DNA of 41,555 nucleotides from Collinsella sp. TF05-9AC (lineage in GTDB: Bacteria; Actinomycetota; Coriobacteriia; Coriobacteriales; Coriobacteriaceae): assembly GCF_003438495.1 (NCBI RefSeq), contig NZ_QSSH01000008.1, positions 1 through 41,555 on the forward strand, read 5' to 3'. The notes under the pieces were generated by a model that was not told the DNA's origin, ran no database searches, and saw only the letters and a program-made list of their open reading frames with translations. How positions within the stretch are numbered: position 1 is the first letter of the stretch; every line of letters starts with the position of its first letter. This document shows, piece by piece, positions 8,188-16,406 of the stretch. Position numbers and translations under genes: made by a program.

Positions 8188-9408
8188 ATGGCAAATAAGA
8201 AAAAGAACTCCGAGGCCGCGCCGACGCCCGAGCAGCAGGCCCGCGCTGCCTCCAGCTCTCGCAAGAAGCAGCGCAAGACGTACGTGTCTAAGACCGTCAA
8301 GATCGTTCTGGTGGTCATCGGCGTGCTGGCGATGCTGCTTTCCGTCTCGGCGATGGCGTGCTCCGGCCTTATGTCGCAGGCTGAGGACACCTCGGGCTAC
8401 AAGCTGACCGGCGGTGTTGCTGCCACTATCAACGGCACCAACCTTACCGAGGACACCGTGACCAAGCAGATCATGAGCATGCGCACGTCCTACGGCTACA
8501 CCAAGGATGAGGATTGGGCGCAGTATCTGGTTGACAACGACCTCACGCCCAAGAAGTACCGCAAGCAACTCATCGACTCCTACACGCAGCAGATTCTGCT
8601 TCAACAGGCACAGAAGGAGAACGGCGTGACGGTGTCGGACGAGGAGGTCGAGAAGGCTTGGAAGGACGCGTGCAAGAGCGCGGGCGGTGCCAAGGCCTTT
8701 AAGAAGACCCTCAAGACCTACGGCTATACCGAGGACACCTACAAGGACTCGCTCAAGGAGAGTCTGGCACAGCAAAAGCTCAAGGACGCCGTGGCGCCCA
8801 CCAGCAAGCCCAAGGACAGCGAGATTGTCGATTACATCAACGAAAACCTGTCCAGCTACAACGACGCCCGCCGCTCGTCGAACATCCTGATCAAGGTTGA
8901 TTCCGACGCTTCCGACGAGGACAAGGCTGCCGCCAAGGCCAAGGCGCAGGAGTGCCTGGACAAGATCAACTCCGGTGAGCTGAGCTTTGAGGACGCCGTT
9001 GAGCAGTACTCCGAGGACACCGGTTCCAAGGAGAAGAAGGGCGATGTGGGCTGGGATAAGCTTACCACCTTCGTCGACAGCTACCAGACGGCGCTCGAGG
9101 GGCTCAACAAGGGCGACGTGAGCGACGTGGTCGAGTCGACGTACGGTTACCATGTCATCAAGTGCACCGACTACTTCCATGTCGATAATCAGGTTGATGA
9201 TATCAACCAGGTGCCCAAGGCCATCAAGAAGTATGTCTCCAACGTGGTGAAGACGCAGGCGGCCAGCACCGCGTACAGCGAGTGGCTAGAGCAGTACAAG
9301 AAGGATGCCGACATCACCGTTAATCCCATGCCCAAGGACGCACCCTATAACGTGAGTCTGAAGGGCGTCACCAAGAGCTCGACCGACGATTCGTCGACGA
9401 CTGAGTAA
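8188..9408 (+). CDS. membrane-anchored peptidyl-prolyl isomerase/foldase (PrsA/SurA-like, parvulin domain)
   Basis: Predicted extracytoplasmic folding factor for secreted proteins, 406 residues. Residues 1-33 are a Lys/Arg/Ala-rich cytoplasmic tail, and residues about 36-58 are one membrane segment. A SurA N-terminal-type helical region follows. A parvulin rotamase domain lies at about residues 227-330, beginning RRSSNILIK and ending GYHVIKCTDY, with the typical FEDAVEQYSED and GDVGW segments. SAMACSG at the end of the membrane segment resembles a lipobox only poorly, so a transmembrane anchor is preferred. The start at 8188 has GAAAGG 6 nt upstream. An in-frame ATG at 8089 would run through the repeat cluster and is rejected. 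The C-terminus is Ser/Thr/Asp rich. Confidence 0.85.
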   Translation: MANKKKNSEAAPTPEQQARAASSSRKKQRKTYVSKTVKIVLVVIGVLAMLLSVSAMACSGLMSQAEDTSGYKLTGGVAATINGTNLTEDTVTKQIMSMRTSYGYTKDEDWAQYLVDNDLTPKKYRKQLIDSYTQQILLQQAQKENGVTVSDEEVEKAWKDACKSAGGAKAFKKTLKTYGYTEDTYKDSLKESLAQQKLKDAVAPTSKPKDSEIVDYINENLSSYNDARRSSNILIKVDSDASDEDKAAAKAKAQECLDKINSGELSFEDAVEQYSEDTGSKEKKGDVGWDKLTTFVDSYQTALEGLNKGDVSDVVESTYGYHVIKCTDYFHVDNQVDDINQVPKAIKKYVSNVVKTQAASTAYSEWLEQYKKDADITVNPMPKDAPYNVSLKGVTKSSTDDSSTTE

Positions 9409-9412
9409 TCAT

Positions 9413-9439
9413 GGGGCGGTGCTCGCACGAGTGCCGCCC
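9413..9439. other. GC-rich hairpin without T-tract
   Basis: GGGCGGTGCTCG pairs with CGAGTGCCGCCC (two G-U pairs) just after the foldase stop. No run of T follows, so it may be a weak terminator or an mRNA-stabilising structure ahead of the YqeY-like gene. Confidence 0.45.
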
Positions 9440-9462
9440 ACGCTATTAGAGAGGATTTGCAG

Positions 9463-9906
9463 ATGACCAACGAAGAGCTGCAGAAAGAAATGATCGCGGC
9501 CATGAAGGCCAAGGACAAGGTTCGCCTGTCCATCATTCGCCAGGTCAAGGCCGAGGTGAAGAATATCGAGGTTAACGAGCGCCGCGATGTGACCGAGGAA
9601 GACGTCAACAGCATGATCAAGCGCCTGATCAAGCAGACGAGCGAGACGCTGGAGATGTCCATCAAGGCCGGCACCGACCAGGAGCGTACCGACAACCTGA
9701 CCGAGCAGGTCAAGATCCTGGAGAGCCTGCTGCCCGCGCAGGTTTCGGGCGAGGAGCTCGAGGCCCTGATCGAGCAGGTTATCGCCGAGCTGGGCGCCAC
9801 GTCCAAGAAGCAGATGGGCCAGGTCATGGGTGCCCTGGGCAAGGCCACCGGCGGCAACTTCGATAAGCCGGCCGCAGCAAAGATCGTCGGAGCCCGCCTC
9901 GCGTAG
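9463..9906 (+). CDS. GatB/YqeY domain-containing protein
   Basis: A 147-residue, highly charged helical protein matching the YqeY family: an N-terminal ~90-residue helical bundle (MKAKDKVRLS... followed by RDVTEEDV and EQVKILESLLPAQ) and a C-terminal GatB-like tail domain with QMGQVMGALGK. Stand-alone YqeY proteins are thought to bind tRNA or assist amidation, by analogy with GatB, but their role is not settled. The ATG at 9463 has GAGAGGA at the right spacing. A TTG at 9457 in the same frame is too close to it. A strong terminator follows at 9935. Confidence 0.88.
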   Translation: MTNEELQKEMIAAMKAKDKVRLSIIRQVKAEVKNIEVNERRDVTEEDVNSMIKRLIKQTSETLEMSIKAGTDQERTDNLTEQVKILESLLPAQVSGEELEALIEQVIAELGATSKKQMGQVMGALGKATGGNFDKPAAAKIVGARLA

Positions 9907-9934
9907 GGGCCGAGTGGCACACAGTTGAGGCGGA

Positions 9935-9967
9935 GGGGGCGTGGCCGTCATGGTCGCGCCCCTTTTT
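9935..9967 (+). terminator. rho-independent terminator after the YqeY-like gene
   Basis: GGGGCGTGGCC pairs with GGTCGCGCCCC (two G-U pairs) around GTCAT, followed by TTTTT. Confidence 0.88.
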
Positions 9968-9978
9968 GCTGGGCTGGG

Positions 9979-10049
9979 CACTCATTGGGGACAGGCTTAA
10001 ATGAGTGCCCAATGAGCAGGTACTCATTTAAGTCTGTCCCCAATGAGTG
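9979..10049. repeat. 71-nt near-perfect palindrome (CTGTCCCC family)
   Basis: The left arm begins CACTCATTGGGGACAG and continues with CTTAAATGAGT. The right arm is its complement (ACTCATTTAAG then CTGTCCCCAATGAGTG), with one internal mismatch and a 15-nt centre that itself repeats part of the arm. It lies right after the terminator and ahead of the amino-acid ABC operon. Confidence 0.85.
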
Positions 10050-10112
10050 GGTGGAAGGTTGCGGGTTCTTTACGGGAATGTAGTGTGGGCTGCGGAAACG
10101 TGGTTCTTTCCG

Positions 10113-10118
10113 TACAAT
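10113..10118 (+). promoter_or_regulatory. possible -10 box for the amino-acid ABC operon
   Basis: TACAAT lies 36 nt before the start of the ATPase gene. The -35 region is not recognisable, so this is tentative. Confidence 0.35.
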
Positions 10119-10153
10119 AGTTCAACTCATGTAAACGCAGGGAAGGGACATTC

Positions 10154-10885
10154 ATGGCAGACATGATCGAGATCAAGCATCTCAACAAGTACTTTGGCGA
10201 CCTGCATGTGCTCAAAGATATCAACCTCACCGTCAAACGTGGCGAGAAGCTCGTAATGATCGGGCCTTCCGGCTCGGGTAAATCGACGCTCATCCGTTGC
10301 GTCGATTATCTGGAGGAGCCCACGTCGGGCGAGGTTGTCATCGACGGTACGCCGCTCACCAAAAAGAATCACCTGGAGATGGCTCGCAAGTATAGTTCCA
10401 TGGTGTTTCAGCAGTTCAACCTGTATCCCAACATGACGGTGCTGGGCAACCTGACGCTCGCGCCCATCAAACTGCAAAAGAAGAGCAAGGAGGAGGCGAC
10501 CGAGATCGCCATCGCTGCGCTCAAGCGCGTCGGCATGGCACATAAGGCCGGCGAGTATCCGCAGAATCTCTCGGGTGGTCAGCAGCAGCGCATCGCCATC
10601 GCCCGTGCCCTGTGCACCAAGCAGCCCATCATCCTGTTTGACGAGCCGACCTCGGCGCTCGACCCCGAGATGGTCCAGGAGGTTCTGGACGTTATGATTG
10701 AGCTCGCGCAGGAGGACATCACCATGATCTGCGTGACGCACGAGATGGGTTTTGCGCGTCAGGTGGCCGACCGCGTCATCTTTATGGAGGACGGCCGCAT
10801 TCTGGAGGAGGGCACGCCCGAGCACTTCTTCGATAACCCCGAGAACCCGCGCTGCCGCGAGTTCCTGTCCAAGATTCTGCACTAG
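10154..10885 (+). CDS. polar amino acid ABC transporter, ATP-binding protein (GlnQ/HisP-like)
   Basis: ATPase subunit that powers amino-acid import, 243 residues, cytosolic side of the membrane. Walker [10 protein letters not shown] is at residues about 37-45, the Q-loop in [13 protein letters not shown], the signature [15 protein letters not shown] from about 138, Walker [13 protein letters not shown] from about 159, and the H-loop in VTHEMGFA. This architecture and the short length are typical of the PAAT family (polar amino acids such as glutamine, glutamate, arginine or histidine). The binding protein and two permeases follow in the same operon. The substrate cannot be fixed from sequence. 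AAGGGA lies upstream of the ATG. Confidence 0.93.
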   Translation: MADMIEIKHLNKYFGDLHVLKDINLTVKRGEKLVMIGPSGSGKSTLIRCVDYLEEPTSGEVVIDGTPLTKKNHLEMARKYSSMVFQQFNLYPNMTVLGNLTLAPIKLQKKSKEEATEIAIAALKRVGMAHKAGEYPQNLSGGQQQRIAIARALCTKQPIILFDEPTSALDPEMVQEVLDVMIELAQEDITMICVTHEMGFARQVADRVIFMEDGRILEEGTPEHFFDNPENPRCREFLSKILH

Positions 10886-10893
10886 GCGCGGTG

Positions 10894-11769
10894 ATGGACA
10901 TGACGGATATGACGAGGGCGGCCGTGTCGCGCCGTCACTTTTTGCGGCTGGCGGGCGCCGGCATGCTTGCGCTGACGGGGACCGCGCTTACCGGTTGCGG
11001 CAACTCCACCAGCGGCGAGGGCTCCGACAAGGGCTCTAAGCTTGCGGCCATCAAGTCGCGTGGACATCTGAATGCCGGCGTTAAGAAGGATGTTCCCGGC
11101 TACGGCTATTACGACACCGCCAAGGGTCGCTTTGAGGGCATGGAAGTCGATTTGTGCTACCAGATCGCCGCTGCCGTCTTTGGCGTGAGCTACAAGGAGG
11201 CCCGTGCCCAGGAGCTTGTCGAGTTTAACGACGTAACACCCAAGACGCGCGGCCCGCTGATCGATAACGGCCAGCTTGACGTGGTCGCGGCGACCTACAC
11301 CATCACCGACGAGCGCAAGAAGAGCTGGGATTTCTCGACGCCGTACCGCACCGACTACGTGGGGCTCATGGTCAAGAAGCGTTCGGGCTTTACCTCGATT
11401 GAGGATCTGGACGGCAAGGTCATCGGCGTGAGCCAGGGTGCTACCACGCAGGGCCTGATCGAGCAGATGATCAAGGACAACGGCTTTAGCTGCAAGCCAG
11501 AGTTTAGGGCCTTTAGCGGCTATCCCATCATCAAGAGCTCGCTCGACGCCGGCAATATCGACGTCTTTGCCATGGACCGCTCCACGCTGGCCGGTTACAT
11601 GAACGAGACCGTTGAGCTGCTGCAGCCCGAGGTCAAGTTTGGCGAGCAGGGCTACGGCGTGGCGACCAAGAAGGGCTGCGACCTTTCGGCCGTGGTCGAT
11701 CAGGTGATTTGCGATCGCCTGGCCGACGGCTGGCTCGACCAAGAGGTCAAGACCTGGGGTCTTGTATAG
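10894..11769 (+). CDS. amino acid ABC transporter substrate-binding lipoprotein with Tat-type signal
   Basis: Extracytoplasmic solute-binding protein (SBP_bac_3 family), 291 residues. The N-terminus has a twin-arginine motif SRRHFL (Arg13, Arg14), a hydrophobic stretch, and a lipobox LTGC, so the predicted lipidated residue is Cys35. The mature domain begins near KLAAIKSRGHLNAGV and contains the family segments FEGMEVDLCYQIAAAVFG and DFSTPYRTDYVGLMVKK. The start is uncertain: GTG 10891, ATG 10894, 10903 and 10912 are in frame and no clear Shine-Dalgarno marks one. ATG 10894 is used here. It follows the ATPase gene by 8 nt. Twin-arginine plus lipobox suggests export of the folded protein, which is an inference from the motif. 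Confidence 0.88.
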   Translation: MDMTDMTRAAVSRRHFLRLAGAGMLALTGTALTGCGNSTSGEGSDKGSKLAAIKSRGHLNAGVKKDVPGYGYYDTAKGRFEGMEVDLCYQIAAAVFGVSYKEARAQELVEFNDVTPKTRGPLIDNGQLDVVAATYTITDERKKSWDFSTPYRTDYVGLMVKKRSGFTSIEDLDGKVIGVSQGATTQGLIEQMIKDNGFSCKPEFRAFSGYPIIKSSLDAGNIDVFAMDRSTLAGYMNETVELLQPEVKFGEQGYGVATKKGCDLSAVVDQVICDRLADGWLDQEVKTWGLV

Positions 11770-11794
11770 GCGCATCGTCCAAGGAAGGAATCAA

Positions 11795-12541
11795 ATGCTC
11801 GAAGGATTATTTGACGCCGACCGTTGGTCGACGACATTTCAAAATATGGGGCCCTTCTGGGAGGGCTTTGGCGTGACGCTGCAAGTGGTCGTTGCCGGCC
11901 TGCTGTTGTCGCTGGTGCTGGGCACGCTGCTGGGCGTGTTCTCTACCACTCGCTCGCGCGTGCTGCGCGCCATAAGCCGCGTGTACGTGGAGTTTTACCA
12001 GAACACCCCGTTGCCCGTGCAGGTGCTCTTTATGTACATGGCCGGTCCGCAGTTTTTGCAGGCCATAACCGGTGCCGACCAGCCGGTGCGCATCGCGCCG
12101 TTCGTGCTGGGCTTCTTGGGCGTGGGTCTGTATCACGCGGCCTACATTTCGGAGGTCATCCGCACTGGTATCGAGGCGGTTCCGCGCGGTCAGATGGAGG
12201 CGGCCCAGAGCCAGGGCTTCACCCGTGCGCAGGCGTACTGGTACATCGTACTGCCCCAGACATTCAAGATCATTCTGCCGCCGCTGTGCAACCAGGCGCT
12301 CAACCTGGTCAAGAATACGTCGGTGCTGGCGCTTGTGGCCGGCGGCGACCTTATGTACCGTTCCGACAACTTTGTGAGTCTGTACGGTTACCTGCAGGGA
12401 TACATCGTCTGCTGCCTTATGTACTTCATCATCTGCTTTCCGCTCGCCATACTGGTGCAGTGGCTCGAGCGCCGCTCCAAGGAGCGTCCGCGCGGTGTGA
12501 GCCTGGCCGAGCTGGGGCTCGACAACGTAGAGGAGGCCTAG
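11795..12541 (+). CDS. amino acid ABC transporter permease (HisM/GlnP-like)
   Basis: Inner-membrane permease, 248 residues, with about five hydrophobic segments. It has the PAAT signature EFYQNTPLPVQVLF near the first third and the EAA loop EAAQSQGFTRAQAYWYIVLP, which contacts the ATPase. The start at 11795 follows AAGGAAGG. An upstream in-frame TTG/ATG would overlap the binding-protein stop and add a charged, non-hydrophobic extension. The second permease follows after 3 nt, consistent with a heterodimeric channel. The C-terminal tail is charged (RRSKERPRG). Confidence 0.92.
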   Translation: MLEGLFDADRWSTTFQNMGPFWEGFGVTLQVVVAGLLLSLVLGTLLGVFSTTRSRVLRAISRVYVEFYQNTPLPVQVLFMYMAGPQFLQAITGADQPVRIAPFVLGFLGVGLYHAAYISEVIRTGIEAVPRGQMEAAQSQGFTRAQAYWYIVLPQTFKIILPPLCNQALNLVKNTSVLALVAGGDLMYRSDNFVSLYGYLQGYIVCCLMYFIICFPLAILVQWLERRSKERPRGVSLAELGLDNVEEA

Positions 12542-12544
12542 CGC

Positions 12545-13183
12545 ATGGAAATCTTCAACGCGACCAACCTGCTCTACATTTGGGGCGGCTTTGTTAAGAC
12601 GATCGAGATCTCGGCGCTGTCGATCTTTTTCTCGCTCATCTTTGGCACGGTGCTGGCGCTCGTTAAAAGTTATGCGCCCCGTCCATTCCGTATTTTGGTG
12701 AGCGCCTATATCGAGCTGTTCCGTTGCACGCCAAACCTGCTGTGGATCCTGTTTATCTACTTTACGGTGCAGGGTTTGGACATTGTGATTTCGACCATCG
12801 CCTTTACGCTGTTTACCAGCGCTGTTATGGCCGAGATTGTGCGCGGAGGCCTCAACTCGATTCCGCGCGGCCAGTTTGAGGCAGCGCAGAGCCAGGGTTT
12901 TGGCTTCTTTGCCACCATGCGCTACATCATTCTGCCCCAGACGTTTAAGACGATCATTCCGGCGCTGTTTAGCCAGTGCACGACCGTCATCAAGGACAGC
13001 TCGTATCTTTCGGGCATTAACGTGGCCGAGCTCATGTACACGGCCAACGTCGTGATGGCCCACGCGATCGATCTGTCGCAGGTGCTTATGCTCTACGGCC
13101 TGGTGTTTGCGATGTACTTTGTGCTCAACTTTGGTATCTCGCTGCTGGTCCGAGCGTATCAACGTCGTATTGTGGCAGCGTAG
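12545..13183 (+). CDS. amino acid ABC transporter permease, second subunit
   Basis: Partner permease of the same PAAT importer, 212 residues, with about five membrane segments. It carries the ELFRCTPNLLWILFIYF signature and the EAA loop EAAQSQGFGFFATMRYIILP. The start at 12545 follows the first permease by 3 nt, and the GAGGAGG Shine-Dalgarno is inside the end of that gene, which implies translational coupling. It is the last gene of the operon. A perfect 29-nt palindrome (13186-13214) begins 3 nt after its stop. Confidence 0.92.
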   Translation: MEIFNATNLLYIWGGFVKTIEISALSIFFSLIFGTVLALVKSYAPRPFRILVSAYIELFRCTPNLLWILFIYFTVQGLDIVISTIAFTLFTSAVMAEIVRGGLNSIPRGQFEAAQSQGFGFFATMRYIILPQTFKTIIPALFSQCTTVIKDSSYLSGINVAELMYTANVVMAHAIDLSQVLMLYGLVFAMYFVLNFGISLLVRAYQRRIVAA

Positions 13184-13185
13184 AA

Positions 13186-13214
13186 TGTGACAAAGGGACT
13201 GTCCCTTTGTCACA
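13186..13214. repeat. perfect 29-nt palindrome (CTGTCCC family)
   Basis: TGTGACAAAGGGAC and GTCCCTTTGTCACA are exact reverse complements with a single T between them. It sits 3 nt after the ABC permease stop and 18 nt before the next start, so it could end transcription or stabilise the upstream mRNA. Confidence 0.88.
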
Positions 13215-13231
13215 TAGAGAAAGGAATCGCG

Positions 13232-13855
13232 ATGAGCGATCTGGAGAATAAGAAGAATCCTGTGGTCATTACCATCGCGCGCGACTTTGGCGCCGAGGGC
13301 CACGAGATTGGTCGTATCCTCGCCGATGAGCTGGGGATTCCGCTGTACGATAACGAGCTGCTGGTGCGTGCTTCGCTGCGCGCGGGCGAGTCGCTCGACA
13401 AGATGGCCGCCTACGACGAGCGCCTGGCCGTGGAGAACATGGCGTTTCTGCCCGACCGCTACGATGCGCGTTCGTACTCGGACAAGTTGTTCCAAAAGAT
13501 GAGCCAGGTGATTTTGGATCTGGGTGAGACCGAGAGCTGCATTATCGAAGGCCGTCTGTCCGATTATCTGCTGCGCAACAACCCCAACCACATCGCCGTG
13601 CTGGTGACTGCGCCCTTTGAGGACCGCGTCGAGATCGTGCGCAAGAAGCGCGGTCTCAACAAAAAGAAGGGCGCCAAGCTGGTCAAGCAGCAGCAGAAGG
13701 CGCGCGAGGCGTTCTATAAGCGCTACAGTGCCGGAAAGTGGAAGATGACGAGCGGTAAAGACATCGTCGTCAACCGCGCCAAGCTGGGCCGCGAGGGTTG
13801 CAAAGACGTTATTGCCGCAGCCTACCGCTACAAAGTAGCGCAGCTCGAAGACTAA
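13232..13855 (+). CDS. cytidylate kinase-like family protein
   Basis: A 207-residue P-loop protein of the cytidylate kinase-like (Cytidylate_kin_2) family. The N-terminal VITIARDFGAEGHEIG takes the place of the nucleotide-binding loop, followed by ADELGIPLYDNELL as in CMP kinases. Later segments, CIIEGRLSDYLL and HIAVLVTAPFEDRVEIV, fit the family core. The C-terminal half is basic (KKKGAKLVKQQQKAREAFYKRY). Canonical Cmk is somewhat longer and better conserved, so the true substrate is uncertain. The start at 13232 follows AGAAAGGA. An earlier in-frame start would lie inside the palindrome. Confidence 0.82.
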   Translation: MSDLENKKNPVVITIARDFGAEGHEIGRILADELGIPLYDNELLVRASLRAGESLDKMAAYDERLAVENMAFLPDRYDARSYSDKLFQKMSQVILDLGETESCIIEGRLSDYLLRNNPNHIAVLVTAPFEDRVEIVRKKRGLNKKKGAKLVKQQQKAREAFYKRYSAGKWKMTSGKDIVVNRAKLGREGCKDVIAAAYRYKVAQLED

Positions 13856-13910
13856 CCGACCAAAACCATCACAAAGGTGCCTGTCCCCATCGTGGTGGTT
13901 GGGTGGTCGG
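13856..13910. repeat. imperfect palindrome with CTGTCCCC core
   Basis: CCGACCAAAACCATCAC pairs imperfectly with GTGGTGGTTGGGTGGTCGG, and the centre carries GGTGCCTGTCCCCAT. It begins at the base after the kinase stop codon. Confidence 0.65.
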
Positions 13911-13915
13911 CATAG

Positions 13916-13953
13916 AAAAAGTCCCCGCCGGGCGTGTGCTCGACGGGGACTTT
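13916..13953. terminator. bidirectional terminator between convergent genes
   Basis: AAAGTCCCCG pairs exactly with CGGGGACTTT around a 16-nt interior, with a run of A on the left for the minus-strand nfnB gene and T residues on the right for the plus-strand kinase gene. Confidence 0.8.
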
Positions 13954-13981
13954 GCCGTTTGGTGGTTAGCGCTGTAGGTGA

Positions 13982-15391
13982 TTACTCGCCCAGCAGGCTC
14001 TTGGTGATGGAGGCAGCGGCCTTCTTGCCGGCGCCCATCGCCAGAATGACCGTAGCGGCACCGGTGACGATGTCGCCGCCGGCCCAGATGCGGGGATCGG
14101 TGGTCTGGCCGGTCTCCTCGTCGGCGACGATGTAGCCCCACTTGTTGAGCTCCATCTTGCCGCCGATCTTCTTTGCGAAGGGGTTGGCGTTGGTGCCGAT
14201 AGCCGAGATTGCGACGTCGCAGGGAATCTCCTCGATGGCGCCCTCGATGGGCACCGGGCGACGACGGCCGGACTCGTCGGGCTCTCCGAGCTCCATCTTC
14301 TGGACCTTGACGGCGCACACGGAGCCGTCCTCGCCAGCGACAAACTCGAGCGGGGAGACGAGCGGCAGAACCTCGACGCCCTCGGCCTTAGCGTGGTGCA
14401 GCTCGGCGCGACGGCAGGGCATCTCGTCCTCGGTACGACGGTAGGCGATGATGGCGTGCTCGGCGCCCAGACGCTTGGCGGTACGGACGGCGTCCATAGC
14501 CACGTTGCCGCCACCAAAGACGACGACGTTCTTGCCGTGCTTGGTGGGGGTGTCGTACTCGGGGAACTTGTTGGCCTTCATCAGGTTCACGCGGGTGAGG
14601 TACTCGTTCGCGAAGAAGACGTTGGGCAGGTTCTCGCCGGGGACGTTGAGGAACTTGGGCAGGCCAGCGCCGGTCGCCACGTAGATGGCGTCGAAGCCCT
14701 GCTCGAACAGCTCCTCGGCCGTGGCCATGTTGCCCACGACGGAGTTGTACTCAAACTTGACGCCCATGTCCTCCAGGCCGTCAATCTCGCGCTTGACGAC
14801 TGCCTTGGGCAGACGGAACTCGGGGATGCCGTAGACCAGCACGCCGCCGCCGGTGAAGAAGGCCTCAAAGACGGTGACGTCAAAGCCGTTGCGGGCGAGC
14901 TCGCCGGCGCAGGTGATGCCGGACGGGCCGGAGCCAACGACGGCGACCTTCTTGCCGTTCTTGGGGGCCATCTTGGGCGTGGAGGCGAGCTCGGGGCGGT
15001 CACCCAGGAAGCGCTCGAGCTGGCCGATGGCCACGGGCTCGGACTTCTTACCACGGATGCACTTGCCCTCGCACTGGTTCTCCTGCGGGCAGACGCGGCC
15101 GCAGATGGCGGGAAGCATGGAGTCCTCGCGGATGGTATCGAGAGCGCCGCCGAAGTCCTTCGCGCGGATCTGCTCGATAAAGCGGGGAATGTTGATGTTG
15201 ACAGGGCAGCCCTCAACACAGAACGGCTTCTTGCAGTTGAGGCAGCGCTCAGCCTCGGCCAGCGCCATCTCCTCGGTGAAGCCCTTGTCGACGGGGCGGA
15301 AGTCGCAGGCGCGCTCGGCAGCCGGCTCCTCGTTATCGGGGGTGCGGGGCGACTTCATATCGGCAACGAAACGACCGTTAACTAGTGGCAT
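13982..15391 (-). CDS. nfnB: NfnB / SudA-type NADPH:ferredoxin oxidoreductase subunit (GltD-like)
   Basis: Large subunit of the electron-bifurcating NADH-dependent ferredoxin:NADP+ oxidoreductase. It is often annotated as NADPH-dependent glutamate synthase small subunit. In the 469 residues, Cys50, 53, 58 and 62 (CLNCKKPFCVEGC) and Cys97, 101, 107 and 111 bind two [4Fe-4S] clusters. VAVVGSGPSG is the FAD loop and VVFGGGNVAMDAV the NADPH loop. GGDIVTGAATVILAMGAG closes the FAD site. The gene lies directly downstream of nfnA with a 10-nt overlap, the NfnA-NfnB order. No glutamate synthase large subunit is present, which favours Nfn over GltD. Function beyond redox transfer is inferred from this pairing. 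Confidence 0.88.
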   Translation of the reverse strand: MPLVNGRFVADMKSPRTPDNEEPAAERACDFRPVDKGFTEEMALAEAERCLNCKKPFCVEGCPVNINIPRFIEQIRAKDFGGALDTIREDSMLPAICGRVCPQENQCEGKCIRGKKSEPVAIGQLERFLGDRPELASTPKMAPKNGKKVAVVGSGPSGITCAGELARNGFDVTVFEAFFTGGGVLVYGIPEFRLPKAVVKREIDGLEDMGVKFEYNSVVGNMATAEELFEQGFDAIYVATGAGLPKFLNVPGENLPNVFFANEYLTRVNLMKANKFPEYDTPTKHGKNVVVFGGGNVAMDAVRTAKRLGAEHAIIAYRRTEDEMPCRRAELHHAKAEGVEVLPLVSPLEFVAGEDGSVCAVKVQKMELGEPDESGRRRPVPIEGAIEEIPCDVAISAIGTNANPFAKKIGGKMELNKWGYIVADEETGQTTDPRIWAGGDIVTGAATVILAMGAGKKAAASITKSLLGE

Positions 15392-16221
15392 GCGCAGCTC
15401 TTTTCCTCATAGGCCTTGAGGGACTCGCCCTCTTCGGAACGGTAAGCGGCCTGGCGGGCACGAAGGTCATCCCAGTCGACCAGGGTGGCATCGAAGTCGG
15501 GGCCGTCGACGCAAGCGAACTTGGTCACGCCGCCCACCTCGACGCGGCAGCAGCCGCACATACCGGTGCCGTCAACCATGATGGGGTTGAGGGACGCGGT
15601 GATGGGGGTGTCGTATTTCTGGGCGGTGAGGGTCGAGAACTTCATCATCGGAACGGGGCCGACGCAGAAGACCTGGCTCACGGCCTTGTCCTGCAGCAGG
15701 CGCTCCAGCGGAGCGGTGACAACGCCCTGCTCGCCGTAGGAGCCGTCGTCAGTGGTGATGTGGATGTGGTCCTCGTCGAGGAGCTCGCGGAACTGGTCCT
15801 CCATAAGCAGGAGGTCCTTGGTGCGGGCGCCCATGATGGCGTGCACCTCGTGGCCGGTCTCGACCAGGTGCTTGGCGACCGGGAAGGCAATTGCCAGGCC
15901 GACGCCGCCGCCAATGACGGCGCAGGGGCCCTCGGCCATCTCGGTGGGAACGCCCAGCGGGCCCACGACGTCGCGCAGCGACTCGCCGGCCTCGTAGGTG
16001 GAAAGCATCTCGGTGGTCTTGCCGATCACCATGAAGATGAACTCGACCCAGCCCTCGTCACCGTTCCAGCCGGCCAGGGTAAACGGGACACGCTCGCCCG
16101 TCTCGTTGGCGCGAACCATGAGGAACTGTCCAGCGTGCGCATGCTTGGCGATTGCAGGCGCCTCGATGCGGAACTTGAACACCTTCTCCGAGAACTGCGT
16201 CTTCTCCAGGATCTTATACAT
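15382..16221 (-). CDS. nfnA: NfnA / SudB-type FAD and [2Fe-2S] subunit
   Basis: Small, NADH-binding subunit of the bifurcating transhydrogenase (ferredoxin-NADP reductase-like, also annotated sulfide dehydrogenase beta). Of 279 residues, the N-terminal ~95 form the FAD-binding barrel (RVPFTLAGW). The NAD domain starts with CAVIGGGVGLAIAFPVAK. The C-terminal MCGCCRVEV plus the later FACVDG provide Cys222, 225 and 237 for the [2Fe-2S] cluster. The start at 16221 has AGAGAGGGG upstream, read on the minus strand. With NfnB it should couple NADH, NADPH and ferredoxin pools. The same ferredoxin pool could feed the Ech hydrogenase at 35789-41448, which is an inference. Confidence 0.88.
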   Translation of the reverse strand: MYKILEKTQFSEKVFKFRIEAPAIAKHAHAGQFLMVRANETGERVPFTLAGWNGDEGWVEFIFMVIGKTTEMLSTYEAGESLRDVVGPLGVPTEMAEGPCAVIGGGVGLAIAFPVAKHLVETGHEVHAIMGARTKDLLLMEDQFRELLDEDHIHITTDDGSYGEQGVVTAPLERLLQDKAVSQVFCVGPVPMMKFSTLTAQKYDTPITASLNPIMVDGTGMCGCCRVEVGGVTKFACVDGPDFDATLVDWDDLRARQAAYRSEEGESLKAYEEKSCACH

Positions 16222-16406
16222 AGAACCCCTCTCTTGTTAGGGCCGCCGAACCGTGCCTCCACGGAAATGGACGGTAGCCCGAATAAAACCGTACGCGCAC
16301 AGGCGTTGTGCAGACATACGGTGCAAATTATACCCTCATGGCAATGTCGCTTACGTGTTTCTTTGGCAGGTGGGAAAAGGGTTTATCCACTTCGGCCTAC
16401 CAAAAA

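Noticed and set aside
11807..13591. A 594-codon open frame on the minus strand opposite the ABC permeases and kinase
   Set aside because: It is fully antisense to clear genes, is rich in His/Arg/Gln as expected from GC-biased antisense reading, and has no recognisable motif.
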